Shown: positions 53,012-64,000 of the stretch, in pieces | Position numbering within the stretch: position 1 is the stretch's first letter | How the letters are laid out: each line of letters opens with the position of its first letter | Source of the DNA: Ambrosia x helenae | Lineage: Eukaryota; Streptophyta; Magnoliopsida; Asterales; Asteraceae | Direction: 5' to 3' | Assembly: GCA_030844895.1 (NCBI GenBank) | Contig: CM061233.1 | Coordinates: forward strand, 32,050,310-32,114,309 | DNA length: 64,000 nucleotides | Made by a program: the position numbers and the translations under genes | The notes under the pieces: generated by a model | What the model was told of the DNA's origin: nothing | The model's input: only the letters and a program-made list of their open reading frames with translations | The model's database searches: none

Positions 53012-54946
53012 CTCAAGATGATGACCGAATCACGCGTTAAACCGATAAACTTGAATGATGATATCGTACCACGAGTTTTTTCGTTCGCTCATAGGGTTGT
53101 TAGTACTCATGGTATATGCTTATGACATTTTTAACCATTCTAGTTGTAGAAGCTATGTTATCATCTTTTGATAGATAAGTCATAATTTTTTTCATGTTAA
53201 TATCTTTTAATAGATCATCAACCATATTCTTTATGATTTCACTTTTTGATAAGTTATGATGGATAATGGTTAGGTAAGAATTGCTTCACATGGGCAGGGC
53301 CGATACCTATAATACACATAACAGACCCCTCAATGATAAAGGATATTCTTGGAAATTATGAAGACTTTCAAAAGCAAAGAGTAAACTCGATAGCAAGCTT
53401 GCTAGCAAAAGGGCTACTTAGCGTCGAGGGTGATCAATGGGTGAAACATCGGAAGATCATCAAGCCCGCCTTTCATGTCGAAAAGCTTAAGGTTTTGCTC
53501 TTTGTTACTCGTTAGATTTGGGTAATATTAACCTATAAATAAGTTGAGTTAGGTATTCACATGCATACAACGTTTCTTTATAGCACATGCTTCCTGCTTT
53601 TTATGTGAGTTGTGATGACATGATCAATAAATGGGAAGAAATATTGAAGGGAAAATGCTCATGTGAGATGGATGTGTGGCCTCATCTCCAAACAATGACT
53701 GCTGATGTAATTTCACGGACAGCATTTGGAAGTAGCTATGTAGAAGGAAGAAAGATATTTGAACTTCAACGTGAACAAGCCGAGCTAATTATAAATGCTT
53801 CTCTATCTATCTACATTCCCGGTTTAAGGCGAGTACATCTTTCTAACATTGTTTACATATCCTTTTATTTAATCATGAGAACCCGACACTAGAAAAATAT
53901 TAAGACCTTACTAACCAATGGGATTGGGTAAAACATTGCTTTTGTGGGATAGGTGGACTTCAATATTGTTAAAGGCATGAAAATAGTGGAAGCATGATGT
54001 TTGTATCTCTTTACTTTAATGGTTTTTCCTTTTAACTTTTCGATTTTGTAGATTTCTACCAACAAAAAGGAACAAGAGGATAAAGGCGATTGCATGTGAA
54101 GTAAAGGGTTTGGTAAAGGGCATTATTGATAAACGAGTAGCAGAAATGAAAGTAGGGAGAAATAGTAATAACGACTTCCTTGGCATACTTTTGGACTCCA
54201 ATTTTAATGAGATTAAACAACACGGGCATAACAAATTTGGACTTAGTATCGATGATGTCATCGAAGAATGTAAGCTCTTCTACTTTGCAAGCCAAGAAAC
54301 TACTGCAATTCTGCTTGTTTGGACTATGATTTTGTTAGGGCAACACATAACTTGGCAAGATCGAGCTAGAGATGAAGTTTTAAAGGTTTTTGGAGATAGA
54401 AAACCAGATACTGATGGATTAAGTCAACTAAAAGTTGTAAGTTTTTCCATTAACTTTGTATTAAGCGCTCATATTCATTTTATATTTCTTTATGTTTATT
54501 ATTATTTTTTTTATTTACAGATGAATATGATCTTTCTTGAGGTTCTTAGGTTATACCCTCCTTTAATAGCAATGCCACGAATGGTTCACAAAGAAACAAA
54601 ACTGGGAAATATAACTTTACCAGCTGAAACACTGATTATGTTGCACACCATGCTTTCACATCATGACCCAGATATATGGGGTCACGATGTAAAGGAGTTC
54701 AACCCAGAAAGATTCTCACAAGGTGTGTCAAAGGTAACCAAGGGACAACCCGCGTTTATCCCATTTGGAGGGGGTCCGCGTGTATGTATTGGACAAAATT
54801 TTGCAATGTTACAAGCAAAAATGACGATAGTTATGATTCTAAGACACTTCTCGTTTGAGCTCTCATCGTCATATTCACATGCACCATATACTATCATCAC
54901 TCTTCAACCGCAGTTTGGTGCACACTTGGTTTTGAATAAGCTTTAG
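53012..54946 (+). pseudogene. Cytochrome P450, CYP72A-like, N-terminus missing
   Basis: Five exons join in frame: 53012-53111 (partial), 53274-53491, 53584-53828, 54052-54436, 54521-54946, giving 457 residues. Full CYP72A proteins have about 515, so the membrane anchor and Pro hinge are missing; the Tat fragment abuts the first exon. Seen: a CFTWAGP start to exon 2, the I-helix FASQETTAILLVW, EVLRLYPP (ExxR), HHDPDIWG, PERF and the haem loop FIPFGGGPRVCIGQNFA with the Cys ligand. Exon 3 ends in AG|GCGAGT, a GC-AG intron. CYP72 enzymes are ER monooxygenases acting on terpenoids and hormones; this one's substrate is unknown. It could still be a gene if a distant first exon exists. Confidence 0.85.
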
Positions 54947-55498
54947 TGGTGAATTTAAAACCTGTTCTATTAAGATGCAAAATTATATTAGAATACCACT
55001 GTATGAGGTAATGTTTGTGTAGATCATAGTTTCGTCATCAAGTATCCAACTTTTTTCCAAGATGATAATGTTTTGATAATCTTCTTAAACAAATTATAAT
55101 AAATATGATTTGCCCAACACACAACATTTACACCATTTAATTCAATAGCTTTTGTATACAAATCCATGGCTTGAGAAAACATATTAGCTGTCAAAACCTA
55201 ACAAAGAGTACACGTAAAACACCTTGTAATTTGTAATACAGTGAAAAATGGATCGATTGAAGCAAAGGAGTGTTCAGGATTACCTCTAAAAGCATCATTA
55301 GCTTGTAGCTTAATTTGTTCGGCTAATAAAACGTCTGATTGTAAAGCAGACATAGCGGGCATCATAGGATAGCAAAAATGTTTTGATTGAATTAGAAGAT
55401 AGAGTGTGTAGATTGCATGCTAATTGTTCCACTTTCACTATCAACACAATACCTTTGTTTACTGTTTTGCCCTAGATGGTTCCGGCGCCTTTATTGTA
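54947..55498 (+). other. Downstream of the P450, nothing coding
   Basis: 3' flank, AT-rich. No clear polyadenylation signal stands out, and no further gene was recognised. Confidence 0.5.
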
Positions 55499-55737
55499 TC
55501 ACTCATTTGTCAAAATGTTTTAATTTACCCCCTTAATCCCTTGTAGTATTTTTTTAAAGGCTAATATCACTCCATCTAATTCACCACCTTGATCAAGACT
55601 AGTTTAGCACAATCGGATTCAGTAAGGAGAAGACTCAAGTTCTAGTCTTGATCAAGGTGGTGAATTTAGATGGGGTGATATTGTCCTTTAAAAAATACTA
55701 TAAGGGGGTAAAATTAAAACATTTTGATGAATGAGTG
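55499..55737. mobile_element. Foldback (hairpin) element
   Basis: Two arms of about 100 bp (55500-55611 and 55642-55737) are inverted copies, for example CACCACCTTGATCAAGACTA against TAGTCTTGATCAAGGTGGTG. They are separated by a loop of about 30 bp. TGTA occurs on both sides (55495-55498, 55738-55741) as a possible target duplication. No open frame. Confidence 0.8.
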
Positions 55738-56457
55738 TGTAGATTGGATAATCCAAATTTTCAAATTCGGGTGTGTGTGTGTGTATTCACACATATACAC
55801 ACATTATATTACACAAAACCATCCATTCCAATCTTAACCCTAAACATACGCCTCCTTCACCAAGACACTTCATTTGCCACCCTCTATCTCCAATCCATTC
55901 CACCTTCTCCTGTCGTCTCTACCACGACCACCAGCCACCCTGCATCCTCCCATAGCAACCACAGCCACCCTACCCTTGACTATCCTTTTCCCACTCTACC
56001 ATCTCCAGTCTCCACTCGTAAGTTTTTCTTTTTGTTACGTTGTTTCCCCATCGACCATCATTTCTCCCATTTTTTGTATTATGTTGTTTAATTTGATATG
56101 GTTCACACTTTTTGATTCATATGTACACATCTTGATTATACTAATAAATTTTTATTGTTATCTAGTTTTTAGAGATTTTATTGTTATAATTTTTGCTAGA
56201 TTCTTGAGTATAGATCTAGTTGGATTAAGCAGGTTTGGTTTTAATATAAGCACAAGATGATTATTTTTTTTAATATTCGGATAATCTGAAATTTCGGATA
56301 TCCAAAAACCGGATAATCCGGTTTTGAACAACCCTAGTTTGAAGGTTAAAAAAACAAACTATTTTTACCCTATGAATATATCACATCTTTAAACCAATTT
56401 TCAGACCATTCAAAAAACATACAACACATCCACATTTCAACCCAAAAAATATATTAA
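55738..56457. other. Spacer upstream of the PIF-like pseudogene
   Basis: GT repeat at 55769-55784. Pyrimidine-rich 55850-56010. Open frames here are compositional. No gene is recognised. Confidence 0.4.
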
Positions 56458-56928
56458 ATGGAAGGTTCAAGCAACAAAGTGTCGTCTACAAGGAGAAAAT
56501 ATAAATCGAATGTTGGTGCTAATCTAGGTGAACCAAATAGGTTTCGTTTACAAGGCGAACTGATAATGCCCCAACCGGGCCAACCGTTTCCATCCCAATA
56601 TCCACAAATACCTCTCCCAACCCAAGTCGCAACCACTCAATTCACTTTACATCCCGACGCGGTGGATGAACAATTTATCAACCGTTTAGCGTATCGTGAG
56701 CCGGGTCACCAAAATCTTTCATATCATAACCTAACTCAGACAAAGAAGATGAATACACACTTGATGATGAATATGAGGAAGATGAAGAAATACATGTGCA
56801 ACGTACTCATGAAAAAAATAAAATAAAATAAAAGCCAAACACGGGAATGGGGTTCAACATTGATCACAAGAAGAAGAAGTGGCATTGGCAAATGTTTTTA
56901 TACATATTTCTAAGGACAAATTCGCTGG

Positions 56929-58510
56929 CAGGGGCGGACCTAGGCATCTTGAGTTTTTTCAGTTAGTATATACCTGCGATGTAATCCCGAGTGGCCTTAT
57001 GAAAATTTTGAACAAAGAAGAAAATGATAGAACTAATCATAATTACTCGGACGGAACGTCAAGGTGCAGAGGGCAAAGGAGGAGCTTGAGAAAGCGTAAT
57101 GGAGAAGAAGAAGATATAGATAGAGTAGTAGAGGGGTGTATCTCAAAGTGGTTGAAAACACCATATATTACATGTCTTGAAAAGCAACAAAACACTATTG
57201 TTGCAGGCTTTTTACTATTGCCTTTTTATTATTTATTCTATTTATTTTGTACTTATATTTTGTATGATACAATTATTTTATGTATATAAATTTATTGTAT
57301 CGGTACATAAGTCATAACACTTTTATTTATAAGCATCTAAATTATATTGTTATACTTTCTATTTTCTATATTTTTAAAGTATTCATTAGCTATAGTCTCA
57401 TTAAGTTCTTAAATCTATTTCGACTTGTTAAATCATTGAACCACTAAGTCGCTTGATTTGATGTCCGGTAAATTTAAACAAAAAAAAAACATATTATTTG
57501 AGTACAACAAAGATTTTATTCTTGCTTTTTGATATTCCACATTATTTTAAAGGCAAAGGATTTTTGTAATGATATAAAGCAGGGATATGTTAATGACTGG
57601 ATTGAAAAATGAAATTTATAGATATATTATATCTATACATATAATAAACCAAAGTCATTGTAATGACATGGCATTCAAAGAGGCATTCTCTTCTTTGAGT
57701 GTGCCATGTGTCAACCCATGTGGCATTGAGATATTTTAGAAAAAAAATAATTTAAAAACAAAATTGGATTTTTCACCCTCATGTTTCATCCCATAATTTT
57801 TAAACGTTAATATCTTTAATATACGAGATTTTTTATAGAAAAAAAATTACACCAAATTAACGAGTGTTTTATTATCTTTCTAACGAGTACCATATTGCTA
57901 TATAAAAAACGGAGAAATTTTTTTTTGTGGTTTTGTTCATACAAGAAAAAAACACAAAGTGTTCAGGTAAATCATTAATCATGTATAGACAAGTCACTAA
58001 TTATGTTTAAATCAGTAAATATAATTTTTTTTTTCAACCAGAGCCGAATAGGTTAATAGAGTTATACGTTGTTTTAAGTTAGGTATCAATATTAGTATGT
58101 TAGAGTTGTACATTTGTTTAGTCTTTAGGATATGCGTTAATATTAGAGTTACATTAAAGTTCCACGTTCTTTTAGGTTAGGTGTTAGCATTGGAGTTGTA
58201 CATTGTTAATTTGTTTTAGGTTAGATATTAATATTAGAGTTATACATCAGTCTATTTCATATGTAAAATTGATGTATCATATTAAATATCTCAACCCGGG
58301 ACGCTCCCGGGGTATAATCTAGTTTTCTATAATGCATTTTAAGGACGATTGACATTTTTGTATTCTATTTGATAATTACTTTGGTTTATATATGTACAAT
58401 TTGAGTCAACCCATCCGCCCGAAGCGGACAAAAAACTTCAATATTTAGCGACAAATAATCAACCCTTAAAATTTTCGCCCCCATGAAAAAAATTCCTAGG
58501 TCCGCCACTG
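56929..58510. mobile_element. Non-autonomous hAT element
   Basis: 16-bp ends CAGGGGCGGACCTAGG and, inverted, CAGTGGCGGACCTAGG with one mismatch. An 8-bp target duplication (TTCGCTGG at 56921-56928 and TTCGCTGA at 58511-58518, seven of eight equal) is the hAT hallmark. Removing the element restores the reading frame of the host pseudogene. The body (1582 bp) has no transposase; a short open stretch at 56879-57289 has no known domain. A Helitron lies inside. Confidence 0.88.
57632..58322 (+). mobile_element. Non-autonomous Helitron inside the hAT element
   Basis: Starts TCTATACATATAATAAACC after an A and ends with the hairpin CCCGGGA-CGC-TCCCGGG (58295-58311), seven bases and CTAG before a T. 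These are the TC...CTRR ends and subterminal hairpin of plant Helitrons inserted between A and T. 691 bp with no RepHel coding. Confidence 0.8.
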
Positions 58511-59657
58511 TTCGCTGAAAATCAAAAATCAAAATATACCTTTTGGAAACGAGTAATTGCACGTTTTGGAAATCTAGTCAATGTAAGTAACCGGGGCAAA
58601 TATCAAATCACGAATAACTGGACACATTTAGATAAAAAAAATGAGTCAATTCAATGCGTTATACATTACAAAGGTATATTATTAATCCTTTATTTTTTTC
58701 TTATATTACTTTGTTACATTTTTTATAAAATGTAAACTTTTAATTTTTTGTTTTTAATAGTTGCGCCTTTTTGATCGAATGATGCGAATGCCGTGAAGGA
58801 TGTCCTAACTGAGTATACAAAAGTTTACACAAGGAAAGGGTTTTTTTTTATCATTGGGGGCATGGGGGATTGCGATAAATCATTCCAAGTGGGTTCTTGT
58901 TCCATTATTGGATCTTGAAAGGCCAACGAGTTGTTGTCATGGTGGTCTCGTCCTCAAAAATGAAAAAAAACATATGAGTTGGGAAATTTCACAACCTCAA
59001 CAATAGGTTATCAAACAAGATTCTCAGAATCAATTTAAATGACGACCCCACTAACAACACAACACCACCGGAAAGGCCACATTGGAAGAAAATTAATGAG
59101 TCATCAAGTAGCAAAGGTTAAGAAGGTTGGGTGGATTCCATGACCGAATTCAAGTCGATAAAAAATGGTGGAAATGGAGTAAAACAGGGAACGATGCAAA
59201 ATGTTGGCGGAATCAAAATTAAAAAGAGATGACTCGTACATGAAACACTTGTCGAAAATAGAAAAAGAAAACAAGGATTTGAAGGTTATGAGTGAATTGC
59301 TTGAAAATGTTGCCGAACCATACAAGATGATTTTCATTGAACGCAAAAGGGAAATTTGTTCGAATTAGTGGGGTTGACCTGATAACTTATGGGTTGTTTT
59401 TTAAATGTTTTTGTCTTTTTTTTATTTGTAACGTTTAGGTTTATCTAGTTTTAACTTTACTGTACTTTTTTATTTTAATTAAAAGATATTAGTTTTAGTT
59501 TATTTAATTTTATTTTTTATTTATAAAAGAAAAAGAAAGTTAGTGGTGTTTAGTGATGGGTGCCCATTGTGTTAAGTGGGTTTTTTTTTTGGAAACAGAC
59601 TTTCATTCAAAAACGACTAGGAGAAGGCCCCAAAAGACGGACCCCTCCCGCCAACAT

Positions 59658-62600
59658 CTACATCATATACAAGGGGTATTTGACCCAATCATTCCAAACA
59701 ATCCTAGAATACTTGGATCTATACTTTAACCATATAAAAGACATCGACTTAACCAACGCGACCACCTCCATAACTTTCGGATCACCACTTTGAAAAACCA
59801 CCTTGTTACGTTCTTTCCAAATAGCCCAAAGCGTGACGAGAAAAATCCCACGAACGATCTTCTTGCCTTTACACGAAACAAAAGGCGAATTCGGCCACCG
59901 AATAATGTCTTCCAAACTCGTAAAAGAATTGACGCTAACCTTGCACCAATTCCAAATGCTAGACCAAACCCCAAAAGAGAAGCCACACTCGAAAAAAATA
60001 TGGTTAATACCTTCGTCAAACAAATTGCACATCGGACAAAGCGAACTAGGCAATACCATGTATCTTTTAACCAATTCAAGGCGCGTAGGGACTCTACCTT
60101 TATCAATCCTCCAAACCAAAACATTAACCTTTATAGGCACCCACTTGACCCATTGGAACCTAGAACGCGAGCCTGCATACTTCTGCCATATCTGTTTTTT
60201 AAACCGCAGCCACAGAAAAATCAACAGCCGGCTTGTTATTCCATAACCAGGAATCCTTGCAGTGCTGAAAACTTATCTGGGACAGCATGAACAACAAATC
60301 TTGTGTCTCAGAAATACCTTCTACTGTATTAGCCCCAATCGCCCAATTATTGACCGTTTTAACCTGCGAACCATCCACGACGAGCCGACTGCTCACTGAG
60401 CAGTTTTTGTCTTTGTCTAACGCATACAGAGTAGGCCATCTGACTTGGAGCGTAGTTCCCCCATACCACACATCCTTCCAAAAGCAAATGCTATTGCCGT
60501 CCCCAAGCCGACATGAAAAGAACTCATGAATGTGCCTCTCGTTGATCCGATACTTCTCTAAAATATTAACAATCGCCTTCCAAGCCCCTGGGATCGCTTT
60601 TCTGACCGGCAAGAAAGTCCACTTATTACGGCCACCATGAATACCAATCATCACCTTTCTCCAGAAGCTATCATGATTCGTTTTAAACCTCCAAGCCCAC
60701 TTGACGAGCAGCGCTAAATTCATTTCAGATAGCTTAGTAATACCCAAACCACCGTACTTCTTTGGTCTCGTAACCTCATCCCACGCAACCCAGTAGATGC
60801 CTTTACCCACTTTATTACCAAACCATAAAAATCTTCTCATCATACCCTCTATATTCTCCGTCACAACCTTAGGAGCCTTGAAAAGAGAAAGATAATAAAC
60901 AGGGAGACTCGCTAAAAACCGATTTAATCAACGTTAATCGCCCTCCCATAGATAACATCTTAGCCTTCCACGACTGAAGTCTCCCACGAACCGACTCTAT
61001 AACCGAGTCCCAATGAGACGAACGATTCATATTCGCACCAATCTTGACACCAAGATATTTAAATGGGAACTCTCCTACAATGCAACCCAATATATCGGCC
61101 ATATCCTTGACCTCAGCCGTGCTCACCCCCAACCCAAAGATGTGGGACTTATGGACATTAATACGCAGACCAGAAACCATGTGGAAAATGCAAAGCAGAC
61201 GATTAGTCTTTATAATATTTTCACTAGACCAAGATCCCATAAGTAATACATCATCCGCATATAACATATGTGTAATTATTGGCCCACCATTGTTTACAGA
61301 AATACCTTTGATATCCCCCAACAACGAAGCCCGCTCCAATAACTTCGCTAATCCCTCCATGACAATAAGGAAGAGAAACGGGGATAGGGGATCGCCTTGT
61401 CTAAGCCCTTTTTTACAATCGAACTCGAACGTAGGCGAACCATTAACCAACACCGCCGACCGGGCCGACTGCACAATACCTCTAACCCAAGAACACCATC
61501 TGACGGGAAAGCCCATTTGATTTAAAATATCCATAAGAAAGCCCCAGTTTACATTGTCATACGCCTTCTCAAAGTCGATCTTCAAAAAATACGCCTTCTT
61601 TCTAATCTTCTTAAGCCAGCCAATGAGTTCATTTAGGATAAGAGGCCCGTCCAAAATTAACCGATCTTTAAGAAAAGCGGATTGCGAATCTGAGATAACA
61701 TCCCCAATGACCTTTTTAAATCTAGCCACTACCACTTTCGAAATCACTTTACTGATAACCCCCACCAAATTAATAGGGCGATAATCTTTCAAACCTAAGG
61801 GGGTCTTATTTTTAGCGATCAATGTAATGAAGGATAGGCTACATTCTCTGTTAATCAAACCGGTTTCATAGAACTCTTCAAATAATCTCACAAAATCATC
61901 TTCCATCAACGACCAGAAGTGTTTAATAAAGGAAAAAATTAAACCCGTCTGGTCCCGGAGCCTTTTCAGACCCGCAATCTGTAATAGCTTCTTTAATCTC
62001 CTCCCTGGAAAAACGCGCGACCAACTCGTCCTTTTTTCCAGCTGGTACCTGTTTAAAATTATCACACAAGAACAAGGGTCTTTTAGGATTAGTATCAGTA
62101 AAAAGCCCTCTAAAGAACCGGAGGACTTCCCGTTTAACTAACGGCGGTTTAGAAATCCAAACCCCATTAACCATAACCCCAGGGATATTATTCGCCGCTT
62201 TCCTGCCATTAATACAACGGTGAAAATAAGCTGAATTTTCATCTCCTTCAGACGCCCAATTCACCCTAGATTTCTGCTTCAAATCCTTATTCTTCAAAAA
62301 TAATAATCTGTCCACCTCTTTCTTACTTTCCTCCCACACCCACAACTCCTCCTCCTCTAAATCACGGTTCTCCATGTCCAACTCTAGTATTCTGATATCA
62401 TTCCTGAGATTCTCCAATTCCGCCTCTTCTTTAGTTTTAACCGTAGTCCACCATTTTTTAAGGGCCATCTTTACCGCAGCTAACTTTTTAGAAATCACCA
62501 AATCAGCCGGACCTTCAACACTAGCGTTTGACCAAGCCTCCTTAACAATGTCTTCACACCCATCTCGATCAAGCCACGAATTAAACCACTTGAACGTTTA

Positions 62601-63319
62601 ACGCCAAAATTAGAATCACAAATCGTTAACAAAATGGGGCAATGATCAGATAATTCTCTTGGTAACGCTCTAAGACAAGCCCCATTCCACCTATTAAAAA
62701 AGTTCTGACAAACCAACATTCTATCGATTTTGCTCATCTTAGCTGACTTCCCCGTACCTGTCAAAAAAGTGAACCTACTACCCTGCATTTTAAATTCTTG
62801 TAAGCAAGCTTCATCAATGAAAGAATTAAACTCCCGAGTGGCACTATTATTAAATTTTGAATTTTTTCTATCACAATCCCATCTAACCGAATTGAAATCC
62901 CCAATGAAAATCCACATCCCTTCCATACCACGCATTAACGCCAAAAAACGCTCCCACAACGATCGTTTTTCCCCTACTCTCTGCGGAGCGTAAACATTAA
63001 CCACATTGACCAACGTACCGTCTTCAACCAGGTTACCAGAAATCAAAATGAAATTTTGATCCGAAATGGTTTTAGTTTTCTTAAACCTCCTCGGATTCCA
63101 GATACTGACCAGACCTCCAGATTTACCCTTAGCCCCCACAACTTCATAAACAAAATTCCCGTTTCCCCAAACCAAAGACAGGTCAAAACTATCGGAATCG
63201 ACTAACTTAGATTCTTGAATACCCAAAAAATCAACCTTAAACTTAGTGACCAAATCTTTAATCCAAGAGGCTTTACCCGTCGCCCCTACCCCCCTGATAT
63301 TCGAGGACATGAAATTCAT
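59658..63319 (-). pseudogene. LINE ORF2 (endonuclease, RT, zf-RVT) with frame changes
   Basis: Starts MNFMSSNIRGVG at 63319. Endonuclease boxes: VNVVNVYAPQRVGEKRSLWE, FIGDFNSVRWD, KIDRMLV and LSDHCPI. RT: SEKAPGPDGFNF, DYRPINLVGVISKVISKV, KIDFEKAYDNVNWGF and HMLYADDVLLMG (about 61250). The C-terminus has KWVPIKVNVLVWR and CPMCNLFDEGINHIFFEC, the zf-RVT cysteines, and ends YPLYMM. Frame changes near 62590, 61945, 60885 and 60220 prevent one protein. Only a few lesions separate it from an intact frame, so it is younger than the plus-strand LINE. Confidence 0.92.
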
Positions 63320-64000
63320 ATCTTACCTGATTGTAACCCTTCATTTTCAATGGTTTTTGACACCAAACCTTCGAATTGCTGTAAATCAACTCCAAGTCGG
63401 TTCGCAAACTCAATCGTAATCTCTTTCTCCTGGTCTTTCGGATCCTCGGCAGACGAGCCTTCACCATCCACAACTGTTTGTTCTTGGACAGGCAATTTTA
63501 TCGGCTCCTCATTATCATCATCGATCAACGCCTGGAATGAATTAGATGTCTGTACCGGCTCATGACCCCTGGTCTTAACCACATTGCAATCCAAGCCCAA
63601 AATGAAGGGGTTCAAGTTAAACGGATCATCAGGAGAAAGTTCACAATTTTTGGGCCCCTTAGTGGGCCGGTCATTACTGCTGCTATAGTTGCCCCCGAGT
63701 TAAAGCCCACATCAAAAATCTTTTTTACAATTTTCTTTCTTTTAAGGTTATTGACCGAGTTACTAGGGTCAACAGAACCACATTCCACATCTTGTCCCTT
63801 GATTGCCGGATCCTCATTTATTGGCGAATAACAATCATCATTAATTCCTTCCTTCTTTTCATCCCTTTCCAAAATAGAAACCTCCTCCGTTTCAGGCGCC
63901 ATCTCAGCCACCGGAACACTCTCTTCCTCCGTCTCCATGGTGTTGCATCCCGGAGAACAAGAAACCTCATCAACGAAATCCGTTATCCACTCCTTCTCCA
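63316..64000 (-). CDS. LINE ORF1, C-terminal part (window-truncated)
   Basis: Readable in two frames: 63612-63938 (METEEESVPVAEMAPETEEV and a basic NLKRKKIVKKIFD) and 63316-63615 (FILGLDCNVVKTRGHEPVQT to SGKI). An acidic, low-complexity tail is usual for plant L1 ORF1. The RRM and zinc knuckle should lie further right, outside the window. Its TGA overlaps the ORF2 ATG. A frame change near 63615 suggests it is also damaged. Confidence 0.7.

Larger units (their letters stand above)
56458..59367 (+). pseudogene. PIF/Harbinger ORF1-like (SANT/NAM-associated type) gene, interrupted
   Basis: Begins MEGSSNKVSSTRRKYKSNVG with a Pro/Gln-rich part. After a frame change near 56740 an acidic stretch (DDEYEEDEEIHVQR) and, in another frame, EEVALANVFIHISKDKF appear. 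The frame is cut there by the hAT element and resumes at 58511 with QKSKYTFWKRVIARFGNLV and RGKYQITNNWTHL, then SKWVLVPLLDLERP and a C-terminal helix ending EPYKMIFIERKREICSN. This matches the plant family linked to PIF/Harbinger ORF1 and NAM-associated proteins, probably DNA-binding. Stops near 58985, 59040 and 59120 add to the damage. No transposase ORF is in the window. Confidence 0.7.
59581..64000 (-). mobile_element. L1-type LINE, minus strand, 5' part outside the window
   Basis: Poly(T) at 59581-59590 marks its 3' end. ORF2 covers 59658-63319 and ORF1 runs from 63316 to the window edge. It is related to the LINE at 25770-39678, with the same ORF order and an ATGA overlap. It inserted just after the PIF-like pseudogene. 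Confidence 0.92.

Overview
The window looks like AT-rich nuclear DNA of a eudicot plant. It has spliced genes with GT-AG introns, a CYP72A-type P450, an ALDH3-family aldehyde dehydrogenase, and dense nested layers of plant transposons: Tat and Tekay types of Ty3/gypsy, L1-type LINEs, hAT, PIF/Harbinger, Helitron and MITEs. The style of the repeats suggests Asteraceae, but that is an inference; no marker in the window proves the family.

Layout. 1-6406: minus-strand, decayed Tat-type Ty3/gypsy element (copy A) with its 5' LTR. 6407-15090: gene-free, mostly old repeats, including a Tekay-like LTR tail, TCTGCAG-rich modules, simple repeats and a locus with short GC-rich palindromes. 15090-25130: inverted-repeat DNA element split by a non-autonomous Tekay-like LTR element (15741-24717, 5-bp target duplication GTAGG). 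That element's 3' LTR was in turn split by a related solo LTR (21737-24361, target duplication CATAG). 25770-39678: L1-type LINE on the plus strand, split inside its endonuclease by a second Tat element (copy B, 27699-36350, target duplication GGTAT). 39679-42287: gene-free, with a MITE, two kinds of palindrome array and a graded GGTAGT satellite. 42288-47149: complete ten-exon ALDH3 gene. 47237-48222: convergent DnaJ C-terminal-domain gene on the minus strand. 48484-50926: Helitron and foldback MITE debris. 50927-53010: piece of another Tat-type element. 53012-54946: CYP72A-like P450 lacking its N-terminus. 55499-55737: foldback element. 56458-59367: broken PIF/Harbinger ORF1-like gene interrupted by a hAT element that itself carries a Helitron. 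59581-64000: second L1-type LINE on the minus strand, running off the window.

Only three host genes are visible (ALDH3, DnaJ-C, P450). Of these, only the ALDH3 gene is complete and free of visible lesions. Nothing suggests that they form a pathway together.

The most interesting signals are non-coding. (1) Four hairpins just after the primer-binding site of the coding-less LTR element share a 19-nt loop on stems that change in a paired way. (2) A 12-bp tandem array of W-box-like AGTCAA sites lies upstream of the TATA box in the same element's LTRs. (3) Two unrelated-looking palindrome arrays lie at 40-42 kb. (4) The Tat elements carry an antisense, apparently intron-containing extra gene.
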